The notes beneath the pieces are model-generated. The model was not told where the DNA came from and ran no database searches. It worked only from the letters and a program-made list of their open reading frames with translations. A stretch of 10,805 nt of DNA from Verrucomicrobiota bacterium (GTDB lineage Bacteria > Verrucomicrobiota > Verrucomicrobiia > Verrucomicrobiales > DEV007), in contig JAHDIL010000027.1 of assembly GCA_020630835.1 (NCBI GenBank), positions 1 through 10,805 on the forward strand, in the 5' to 3' direction. Shown here in pieces: positions 1 to 5,648 of the stretch (within the stretch, counting starts at the first letter, position 1; each line of letters opens with the position of its first letter). Both the position numbers and the translations under genes were made by a program.

Positions 1-658
1 AGGTCACGCGAGTCATTCCTGGAATCTGCTTCCTAGCCTCCTCCGTCTCCCTTTGGAAGAAACTGAGTTTTGCTCATGGTCTGATATGGAGTCGGCTCTC
101 TTATCTGAGTTCAAGCGTATCGGGCGGTCTGGGTTGGATTATGAGCCGCAGTCTGAACTTGAGTGGATGACAGCAGGAGCCCGTAATGGCCTGCCTACGC
201 GCCTATCTGCCTGGACTCAGAATGGTCTAGCCGCGCTCTTTTTTGCCTGTCAGGAGGGGCGTGATTTTGAGGATGGAGTCGTATATCGTCTTATCCCTGG
301 TGATGAAAGCTTGCTGATCTCTCAGGATTACGAAGCGACTCCTGACAAACTCAATTTGTATCACTCGACCAATCCGTCTCCCACTATGCGGGCGCAGGAC
401 ACTGCCTATCTCGTCCAGCCGCTCCCTGAGAGCGATGCGTTGCCGGAGACGGTAGAGGAGCTCTACCAGCTCGATCGCGAACCGATGGCCTTAGCGAAGA
501 TCCGTATACCTGCCGCTGAAAAGCCTGAGCTACTGCGTCAGTTGTCGCGTCTTGGTGTCAACCGTCAGTCCTTATTGCCTGGCCTTCGTGGTCTTTGCGG
601 ACAGCTTACCAGCCAGCTTTTTGAGGGGGCTCCAACTTACGGCTGGGCGATGGACTGA
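1..658 (+). CDS. FRG-domain protein, 5'-truncated by the window edge
   Basis: The reading frame is open from base 2 to the TGA at 656-658. The TTG at 53 is therefore not a convincing start, and the gene begins outside the window. The residues read before that TTG, GHASHSWNLLPSLLR, match the start of the FRG domain (family pattern F-R-G-[HQ]...W.L.PSL.R). The second hallmark, NGLPTRLSAWTQN followed by ALFFAC, corresponds to the usual HHGLPTRLLDWT...ALFFA block. The C-terminal stretch (KIRIPAAEKPELLRQLSRLG, then SLLPGL) matches the usual FRG ending. About 218 residues are visible, which is nearly the whole domain. Two normally conserved positions differ: the H of the HHG motif is N or R here, and the D of LLDWT is A. 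FRG domains are poorly understood. They occur in accessory and defence-type loci, but no activity can be assigned here. There is no signal peptide or TM segment in the visible part. Confidence 0.8.
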   Translation, partial: GHASHSWNLLPSLLRLPLEETEFCSWSDMESALLSEFKRIGRSGLDYEPQSELEWMTAGARNGLPTRLSAWTQNGLAALFFACQEGRDFEDGVVYRLIPGDESLLISQDYEATPDKLNLYHSTNPSPTMRAQDTAYLVQPLPESDALPETVEELYQLDREPMALAKIRIPAAEKPELLRQLSRLGVNRQSLLPGLRGLCGQLTSQLFEGAPTYGWAMD

Positions 659-699
659 CGGACGTTCCCTCTCATTTTTTTGGGAACTTGTTCAAGTTG

Positions 700-723
700 A
701 AGAGGAATAGAGATTCCTTTTTT
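700..723 (+). terminator. Intrinsic terminator after the FRG gene
   Basis: The inverted repeat AGGAAT (703-708) / ATTCCT (713-718) has an AGAG tetraloop and is followed by a T-run (T6 at 718-723). The stem can be lengthened with A-U and G-U pairs down to about 700. It lies 45 nt after the FRG stop. The stem is AT-rich with only two G-C pairs, so efficiency is uncertain. A second hairpin just upstream, GTTCCC (664-669) / GGGAAC (682-687), carries its T-run in the loop and so is not a terminator by itself. Confidence 0.5.
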
Positions 724-740
724 AAGCTCGAACCAGCTCT

Positions 741-746
741 AGGAGG
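741..746 (+). promoter_or_regulatory. Perfect Shine-Dalgarno AGGAGG ahead of a 24-codon ORF
   Basis: AGGAGG at 741-746, inside the run AGGAGGGGGG, lies 7 nt before an ATG at 754. It is the only full-consensus ribosome binding site I find in the window; the larger genes here lack one. This is the main reason to take the small ORF behind it seriously. Confidence 0.5.
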
Positions 747-753
747 GGGGCGA

Positions 754-828
754 ATGCGTAAACAGTGGCTTGGTCGAGATGAAGGGTCATTTGTTACTCA
801 AATTTCGTGTAATTTGATTAGAAAATAG
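754..828 (+). CDS. Possible 24-aa small ORF or leader peptide upstream of rlmN
   Basis: ATG at 754 to TAG at 826-828 encodes MRKQWLGRDEGSFVTQISCN followed by LIRK. It is basic at both ends and has no recognisable domain. Support is the perfect AGGAGG at optimal distance and its position between the FRG terminator and rlmN. A weak promoter candidate, TTGAAG (698-703), N17, TTTAAG (721-726), precedes it but overlaps the terminator hairpin. It could be a regulatory leader peptide, a small independent protein or chance. Nothing in the peptide, such as a run of one amino acid, points to a classical attenuator. It ends 209 nt before the chosen rlmN start. Confidence 0.3.
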   Translation: MRKQWLGRDEGSFVTQISCNLIRK

Positions 829-1037
829 GTTTGTTGCTCATAAATGACGAACAAAATGATTTGGTAATCAGACTATCGGCTAGTCAACGGAGTCCCATTG
901 GGAGCTCTCTACTCACGGATCTACTGCCCATAAGGATAGGGTATGACCAATCTCCTTTAACGGGGCGCGGAAAGCAAAGAGGTAACCTTAAAAAAACCAA
1001 CGGCGACTTTGTCAATCTATGGTTGTTTAGCGGAGTT
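829..1037 (+). other. Untranslated leader upstream of rlmN
   Basis: About 209 nt lie between the small ORF and the rlmN ATG. The frame is open in phase with rlmN from a TTG at 831, but the encoded stretch resembles no RlmN N-terminus and is more likely 5' UTR. I see short inverted repeats, for example GACTA (871-875) / TAGTC (881-885) with a 5-nt loop, but no riboswitch class that I recognise. Confidence 0.35.
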
Positions 1038-2165
1038 ATGTCAGAATCTGCGATGAAGGTCGATGCTCATGCCGTTTCTCCCCCTTTGCCATCCGCCTAT
1101 GGAATGAGTTTGTCGGACTGGGAAGAGTGGTTGAGCGAGCGTGGGCAATCAAAATTTCGTGCCAAACAAGTGGTGGAATGGATCTACCGAAAGCGTATCG
1201 CGAGTTTCGACGAGATGCTTAATATCGCAGTCCCCCTGCGCGAAGAGCTGAAAAAAACGTTTTCCATGGAGCTTCTACCCGTGAGCAAGATCTCAGGCTC
1301 GGAAGACACGACAAGAAAGTTTCTCTTCCGCCTGGAAGATGGTCGTTATGTGGAAACGGTGATGATCCCCGCTTCTGTCAGTTTTGTGGGGGAGCGCAGT
1401 GACCGCATTACTTTGTGTGTTTCCAGTCAGGTGGGCTGTGCCTATGGCTGTAAGTTTTGTGCTAGCGGTTTGGCAGGCTTCACGCGCAATCTCACGGCGG
1501 GAGAAATTGTTAGTCAAGTGCTGACCGCAGAGCGGGAGACAGGAGAGCGCGTTTCTAATCTGGTTTTTATGGGGATGGGAGAGCCGATGGCGAATCTCAA
1601 GCAGCTGACCAAGGCGCTAGAGATACTCAACGGGCAATGGGGCGTGAACATCGGAGCTCGGCGCATTACTGTTAGCACGAGTGGCCTGGCACCTCAGATC
1701 GAGAAGTTGGCCCAGGTCTCCATGCCGGTGCGACTGGCCATCTCTTTGCACGGAGCAACTGACGAAGTGCGCGATCGCATCATGCCGATTAATGCTAAAT
1801 ACAATATTGATCGTCTCTTTCAGTCTCTCGCCGTGTGGAAAGAAAGTAAGAAGCAGAAAATTACTTTCGAATACATTCTCATCGACGGCATTAATGATGA
1901 TCTCGAGCAAGCTCGCATCCTCGCCAAGCGGACTCGCGCTCTGCGGGCAAAGGTGAACCTCATCCCCTACAATACGGTGGAAGGGCTACCATGGGAGCGA
2001 CCGAGTGAGGCCCGAATGCAGGCCTTCCAGTCCGTTCTGCGCGAGGCCGGGATCACTGCTACCCTTCGCATTGAAAAAGGTCATGATATCAATGCTGCCT
2101 GCGGGCAGCTGCGCTTGAAAGAGGAAACCTCTGAGGGGTTGATTGTATCGGCTGCTGCGAGTTAA
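1038..2165 (+). CDS. rlmN: 23S rRNA (adenine2503-C2)-methyltransferase RlmN (dual-specificity tRNA A37 enzyme)
   Basis: A radical SAM enzyme that methylates C2 of A2503 in 23S rRNA; in E. coli also A37 of some tRNAs. With the ATG at 1038 it has 375 residues, normal for the family (E. coli 384). The 4Fe-4S cluster motif CAYGCKFC gives C134, C138 and C141. The two mechanistic cysteines are C127 (in TLCVSSQ) and C355 (in HDINAACGQL). The SAM-site block MGMGEPM is present, and the N-terminal accessory domain is seen in KFRAKQVVEWIY. The open frame extends upstream to a TTG at 831, but homology begins only after the ATG, so I chose 1038; the ATG at 1053 is an alternative. A GGAG lies only 2 nt before 1038, too close for a good ribosome binding site. 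The stop TAA (2163-2165) directly abuts the convergent neighbour's stop. Confidence 0.95.
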   Translation: MSESAMKVDAHAVSPPLPSAYGMSLSDWEEWLSERGQSKFRAKQVVEWIYRKRIASFDEMLNIAVPLREELKKTFSMELLPVSKISGSEDTTRKFLFRLEDGRYVETVMIPASVSFVGERSDRITLCVSSQVGCAYGCKFCASGLAGFTRNLTAGEIVSQVLTAERETGERVSNLVFMGMGEPMANLKQLTKALEILNGQWGVNIGARRITVSTSGLAPQIEKLAQVSMPVRLAISLHGATDEVRDRIMPINAKYNIDRLFQSLAVWKESKKQKITFEYILIDGINDDLEQARILAKRTRALRAKVNLIPYNTVEGLPWERPSEARMQAFQSVLREAGITATLRIEKGHDINAACGQLRLKEETSEGLIVSAAAS

Positions 2166-2651
2166 TTACCCTGCTTTTGGCCTCCGAAATATGGCATTTG
2201 CGATCATCCCCACTCCGCCAATAACAAAAAGGCAGGGAAACCAGATCGAATAAAGAGATGCTTTAGTATCTTTCTTTAGCACGGATTGCGCAGGGTTCGT
2301 TGGATTGATCCAGACGGGTCGGATAGAGGGAGCAGGATAGCGATCCACGTATTTCTTTACCTTTTTCAGCTCACTACTTTCTGTTGGGAGGCGTCGGGCT
2401 TGGTTGCCTTCATAGTTCTCTCCTTTGAAACTGTATCGATAGCTCAGCTCATGACGATATTTGGGCAGCCCTCTCTGATCGAATCCGCCGTCTGCGACCT
2501 TTGATACCTTCACCTCCGCCTCGGATTCGACCCAGGAATCCATCAGGGTGGCGCGCTGATAGGCGCCCCAGAGGTAATTTACAAAGATCGTGCCTGCTCC
2601 GATTAGGCAGAGGCCTAGAAAACAGATCCAAATTCGTCCAGCGAGATTCAT
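2166..2651 (-). CDS. Two-TM membrane protein of DUF3592 type
   Basis: A protein of unknown function, 161 residues from the ATG at 2651. TM1 is at about residues 7-28 (ICFLGLCLIGAGTIFVNYLW) and TM2 near the C-terminus (IWFPCLFVIGGVGMIANAIF). Between them is a soluble, probably extracytoplasmic, loop of about 90 residues. It contains the features of the DUF3592 family: a YRYSFKGENYEG strand pair and a YPAPSIRPVWINPTNPAQSVL block. The frame continues upstream to an ATG at 2732, but that version overlaps the divergent yqeY start and adds a polar, proline-rich stretch before TM1, so the internal start is preferred. A -10-like TCTAAT lies on the minus strand at 2687-2682. No Shine-Dalgarno sequence is visible. 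It is convergent with rlmN with no spacer. Confidence 0.7.
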   Translation of the reverse strand: MNLAGRIWICFLGLCLIGAGTIFVNYLWGAYQRATLMDSWVESEAEVKVSKVADGGFDQRGLPKYRHELSYRYSFKGENYEGNQARRLPTESSELKKVKKYVDRYPAPSIRPVWINPTNPAQSVLKKDTKASLYSIWFPCLFVIGGVGMIANAIFRRPKAG

Positions 2652-2717
2652 TGATAAAAAGGGAGATTGAGGCGGCGGCTGATTAGATTTCCGTCTCGCA
2701 TTACGCGAAAGCCTGCC

Positions 2718-2723
2718 TACAGT
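2718..2723 (+). promoter_or_regulatory. Possible -10 element placing yqeY on a leaderless transcript
   Basis: TACAGT (4/6 to TATAAT) ends 7 nt before the ATG at 2731, and no Shine-Dalgarno sequence is present. No convincing -35 is seen about 17 nt upstream, so support is the spacing alone plus the same arrangement at other genes here. Confidence 0.25.
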
Positions 2724-2730
2724 TGCTACC

Positions 2731-3186
2731 ATGAGTGAACTTTCTCAACAACTTACGGAAGACATGAAAACGGCGATGCGGGAAAAGAACTCTCTCGCTC
2801 TCACCAGCATCCGCATGCTGAAGGCTGCTGTGAAGAACGCGGCGATCGAAAAAGGCGGTGCGGATGCGGAACTGACTGATCCAGAAATCATGGCTGTTGT
2901 CAGAAAAGAAGTGAAAAAGCGCCAAGATGCTATCGCGCAATATGAGGATGCTGGGAGGCCAGAACTCGCCGAAAAAGAAAAGGAAGAGATCGATGTTCTG
3001 CAGGCTTACCTGCCCACGCCTTTGTCAGCGGATGAATTGGCTAAGGCGGTCGATGAGGCAATAGCCGAAGTAGGGGCTAGCTCGAAAAAAGAAATGGGTC
3101 AGGTGATGAAGGTGTTGCAGGAGAAGACGGAGGGCCGCGCTGATGGCAAGGCCCTCTCTCAGGCCGTCATGGCTAAATTGTCCTAG
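2731..3186 (+). CDS. GatB/YqeY domain-containing protein
   Basis: A cytoplasmic protein of 151 residues, full length for the YqeY family. It is related to the C-terminal tail domain of GatB, the tRNA-dependent amidotransferase subunit. The N-terminal signature QLTEDMKTAMREKN...LTSIRMLKAAVKN, the central VVRKEVKKRQDAI and the acidic block ending DVLQAYLPTPLS are typical. So is the C-terminal KKEMGQVMKVL...GRADGKALSQAV, which is the GatB-tail tRNA-contact fold. The stand-alone protein's function is not established; a tRNA-related role is inferred from the fold. The ATG at 2731 matches the family N-terminus. It is the first gene of a plus-strand run, 14 nt before ispD, so probably co-transcribed with it. 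Confidence 0.9.
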   Translation: MSELSQQLTEDMKTAMREKNSLALTSIRMLKAAVKNAAIEKGGADAELTDPEIMAVVRKEVKKRQDAIAQYEDAGRPELAEKEKEEIDVLQAYLPTPLSADELAKAVDEAIAEVGASSKKEMGQVMKVLQEKTEGRADGKALSQAVMAKLS

Positions 3187-3200
3187 TTGGCTCTGCTATC

Positions 3201-3869
3201 ATGAGAGTGTCTGTCATCATTGTCGCTGCGGGTAGTAGTCAGCGCATGGGCTTTGATAAATTGATGGCAGATCTCAGTGGGCAAACCGTGCTGCAAAGGT
3301 CAGTTAATGCCTTTTTATCCTGCGCAGCCTTCGTCGATGAGATCATCGTTGTCACCGACAGGGCGCGCTGGGAGACTCTCGATTGGAGTAGCGCACCCCC
3401 TGCTATTTCGCGGCATCACGCTGAGGGCGGTGCCGAGAGGGTAGACTCCGTCGCTGCTGGCCTGCAGTGTGTGAGTGAGGAGATTGATCTAGTCGCGGTT
3501 CACGATGGGGCTCGGCCGCTTATTCATGCAGAGGCCATCGAGGATGGCTGTCGCGTGGCACTAGACTGCGGAGCTGCGGTATTGGCGCAGCCTATCGTCG
3601 ACACCCTGAAGCGAGCGACGAGGGATGGGAAGGTAGGCGAGGCGGTAGAGCGCGAGGACCTCTGGGGTATGCAGACCCCTCAAATCTTTGGGAAACAGAT
3701 CCTGTTAGATGCCTACGGGCACGTAAGAGAAAAGAATCTCAAGGTGACGGACGAAGTATCCGCCCTTCAGGCTATAGACCGCTCGGTGGCCATCGTTGCG
3801 AACGAGCGCCCAAATTTGAAAATCACTACCCCAGCTGACCTTCAGATCGCCCGCGCTCTCGTGACGTAG
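3201..3869 (+). CDS. ispD: 2-C-methyl-D-erythritol 4-phosphate cytidylyltransferase
   Basis: Third enzyme of the MEP (non-mevalonate) isoprenoid pathway; it transfers CMP from CTP to MEP. It has 222 residues, standard length. The CTP-binding loop AAGSSQRMGFDK (residues 9-20) carries R15 and K20. Further motifs are HDGARP (101-106, with the catalytic-region Arg), DTLKRA (134-139), WGMQTPQIF (155-163), TDEVSAL (183-189) and NLKITTPADL with K207. All of the usual active-site blocks are intact. No ispF is fused or adjacent. The gene follows yqeY by 14 nt and has no clear ribosome binding site. The ATG gives the expected immediate start of the nucleotide-binding strand. Confidence 0.95.
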   Translation: MRVSVIIVAAGSSQRMGFDKLMADLSGQTVLQRSVNAFLSCAAFVDEIIVVTDRARWETLDWSSAPPAISRHHAEGGAERVDSVAAGLQCVSEEIDLVAVHDGARPLIHAEAIEDGCRVALDCGAAVLAQPIVDTLKRATRDGKVGEAVEREDLWGMQTPQIFGKQILLDAYGHVREKNLKVTDEVSALQAIDRSVAIVANERPNLKITTPADLQIARALVT

Positions 3870-3878
3870 CGAGGATTT

Positions 3879-3894
3879 TCGACTCGCCAGTCGA
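3879..3894 (+). other. Short perfect hairpin in the ispD-TPR gap
   Basis: TCGACT (3879-3884) / AGTCGA (3889-3894) forms a 6-bp stem with a CGCC loop, 9 nt after the ispD stop. No T-run follows on the plus strand, so it may be a pause or mRNA-stability element at most. Confidence 0.3.
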
Positions 3895-3906
3895 GCACAG
3901 CCCGCC

Positions 3907-3912
3907 TAGACT
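3907..3912 (+). promoter_or_regulatory. Possible -10 element for the TPR/glycosyltransferase-like gene (leaderless)
   Basis: TAGACT (4/6 to TATAAT) ends 6 nt before the ATG at 3919, where a transcript would start at or next to the A of the ATG. No Shine-Dalgarno sequence and no good -35 are seen. Confidence 0.3.
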
Positions 3913-3918
3913 CCGTGC

Positions 3919-5118
3919 ATGACTTTGGAAGAAATCAAAGAGCTGCGCCAGAAAGGGCAGAAGGCTCAAAATTTAGGCAACTTTGATGAAGCCATAGCCC
4001 ATCAGGTGCAGGTCGTGAACGCCGTTCGCGAGTCGGACAGGAAACAGTATCCGCAGGATGCTAAATTGTTGGCTCTTTATCTATTCACCAAGAACGATTT
4101 TGTGGCTTCCTTGAAAGTGCTCGAGACACTTCTTGATGAGCACGATGATGATGCAAATCTGCATGAAAACTGCGGAGTTCTCTATCGTAAGTTGAATCGC
4201 ATAGAGGATTCGATCAAATCACTCGAGCGCTCGGCGGAGCTCGACGAAAAAAAGGCTAATACCTTCGATGCGCTAGCGCACTCCTACTATCAGATCGGCA
4301 AAAGGGAGAAAGCGGTAGAGGCAGGCAATCGTTCACTCGAGCTAAAGGACGAGGACTCCTGCGCGCTCCAAAAGGCTCTTCCTATTCCAAAAGCCAAGGA
4401 GGAAATTAAGCCGTTCGATTATGAAGGCAATAACGTTATCGCCTTTAGCCTCTGGGGTAGTAACCCTCGTTATCTCAATGGTGCTATGCGCAATGCCCTC
4501 CTCATTCCTGATATCTATCCAGGGTGGAAAGCGCGCATTTATCACGATGACTCCATCACAGCTAAAGCTGTTGATGAGCTAAAAAAAGCCGGCTGTCAGA
4601 TGGTCAAGATGGGGGCTCCAAAGAACTTCTTTGATGGATTGTTTTGGCGCTTTCTCGCGGCTTGCGATCCGAAGGTCGATCGCTTTCTCATTCGCGACAT
4701 CGATTCGGTAGTTAATGTAAAGGAGCGAGTAGCGGTGGATGATTGGCTCGCTTCGGATAAGCACTTCCATCTCATGCGAGATTTTTACAGCCACACAGAG
4801 CTGATTCTTGCCGGCATGTGGGGTGGTGTAGGCGGCATCTTTCCAGCACTAAACGATATGCTGAAATTGTTTAAACCTAAGGTTCGCCCGACCAGCACTT
4901 ACGATCAGCTTTTCCTGCGCATCGTTGTCTGGCCAACCATCAAGCAGAGTTTACTTGCTCACGACAGCATCTTTACCGCATTAGGTTCAAAACCGTTTCC
5001 GTCCTACGGTGGCTTACCAAGCACCAGCCACATAGGGTGTAATGAGCACGCTACAAGACGCCATGAGTTACATCCCTCGCAGCTGCTGGTGAAGCCAGAC
5101 GAAGTGACTCCTGCCTAA
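3919..5118 (+). CDS. TPR protein with a C-terminal glycosyltransferase-like (DxD) domain
   Basis: A 399-residue, probably cytoplasmic protein with no signal peptide or TM segment. Residues 1 to about 150 are TPR-like helical repeats: NFDEAIAHQVQVV; NLHENCGVLYRKLNRIEDSIKSLERSAEL; TFDALAHSYYQIGKREKAVEAGNRSLEL. After a linker, residues 172 to about 375 form a domain I recognise from bacterial and eukaryotic glycosyltransferase-like proteins. It has FSLWGSNPRYLNGAMRNA (176-193), YPGWKARIYHDDS (200-212), FWRFLAACDP (242-251), RDIDS (259-263, DxD-like), VDDWL (273-277), HLMRDFYSH (284-292) and AGMWGG (298-303). The donor and acceptor are unknown and activity is unproven. The related motif is often MRDHP.H, whereas here FY replaces HP. 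The next gene starts 13 nt downstream, so they are probably co-transcribed. Confidence 0.75.
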   Translation: MTLEEIKELRQKGQKAQNLGNFDEAIAHQVQVVNAVRESDRKQYPQDAKLLALYLFTKNDFVASLKVLETLLDEHDDDANLHENCGVLYRKLNRIEDSIKSLERSAELDEKKANTFDALAHSYYQIGKREKAVEAGNRSLELKDEDSCALQKALPIPKAKEEIKPFDYEGNNVIAFSLWGSNPRYLNGAMRNALLIPDIYPGWKARIYHDDSITAKAVDELKKAGCQMVKMGAPKNFFDGLFWRFLAACDPKVDRFLIRDIDSVVNVKERVAVDDWLASDKHFHLMRDFYSHTELILAGMWGGVGGIFPALNDMLKLFKPKVRPTSTYDQLFLRIVVWPTIKQSLLAHDSIFTALGSKPFPSYGGLPSTSHIGCNEHATRRHELHPSQLLVKPDEVTPA

Positions 5119-5131
5119 CGCTCGCTAAGCG

Positions 5132-5632
5132 ATGGGTTCATCTGACTTTTCCTCCTTGCCTACCCCGCCAGAGTTGTTTCGTCAGTTCGAGACGGGGCAG
5201 CTGTCGCGAGAAGAATTGCAGGCTACCATGGCGCTGCATGCCCGCGCACTGATCGAGGAGATGGAGGACGAGCGAAAAAACCCCAAACGCTCCTATTTAG
5301 AACGCTTGAGAAATGCGGCTGCTATTCGCCGTTGGACCCGAAAATTTTCCCGTCGAGAGATTCGTGAGGTGCTCAATGCGCTAGGCGAAGTTCGCGACTT
5401 TCCGCCGGCTGTTTTGCTCTGGAATGCCTCGCATGGCGATGTCCCGCTTCACTGCTTTGTCCGCATGCGGCGAGAGCCCGTATTTCGTATTAAAGAGCTT
5501 GTTGTCGAGCCAATGAATGCAGTCATCACCGTCGAGTATGGCAAGGCCTCGCGGAAAGAATCGACGCGGGAGACTTTTTGCTTCCGTCGTGACGAAAACT
5601 GGCGCTTCTCTTTGATAGAGCGGCGCAGTTAA
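5132..5632 (+). CDS. Uncharacterised 166-aa protein
   Basis: I do not recognise an established domain. The protein is soluble, strongly charged and lacks a signal peptide. Residues 11-80 are predicted helical and include a basic/acidic helix (ALIEEMEDERKNPKRSYLER) and an Arg-rich segment (AAAIRRWTRKFSRREIREVL). From about residue 90 it looks beta-rich, with FPPAVLLWNASHGDVPLHCF and RMRREPVFRIKELVVEP. The overall look resembles conserved hypotheticals I associate with Verrucomicrobiota, which is memory-based and not checked. It starts 13 nt after the TPR gene without a good ribosome binding site; a small hairpin, CGCT (5119-5122) / AGCG (5128-5131), fills the gap. It is probably the last gene of the yqeY-ispD-TPR run. 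Confidence 0.7.
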   Translation: MGSSDFSSLPTPPELFRQFETGQLSREELQATMALHARALIEEMEDERKNPKRSYLERLRNAAAIRRWTRKFSRREIREVLNALGEVRDFPPAVLLWNASHGDVPLHCFVRMRREPVFRIKELVVEPMNAVITVEYGKASRKESTRETFCFRRDENWRFSLIERRS

Positions 5633-5634
5633 CG

Positions 5635-5648
5635 GCGACCAAAGTCGC
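5635..5648. other. Hairpin between convergent genes
   Basis: GCGAC (5635-5639) / GTCGC (5644-5648) is a perfect 5-bp stem with a CAAA loop. It lies in the 15-nt gap between the converging 5132 gene and the antiporter-like gene. There is no T-run on either side. A weak bidirectional end signal is possible. Confidence 0.25.

Noticed and set aside
53..658. Complete 201-aa gene starting at TTG 53
   Set aside because: The frame is open to the window edge, and the upstream codons encode conserved FRG-domain residues, so the gene is truncated by the window rather than starting at 53.
664..687. GTTCCC/GGGAAC hairpin as a terminator
   Set aside because: The T-run sits in the loop rather than after the stem. 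The hairpin at about 700-723 is the better terminator.
3194..3202. TGCTATCAT before ispD as an extended -10
   Set aside because: It overlaps the start codon, so transcription would begin inside ispD. The gene is 14 nt behind yqeY and is probably co-transcribed.
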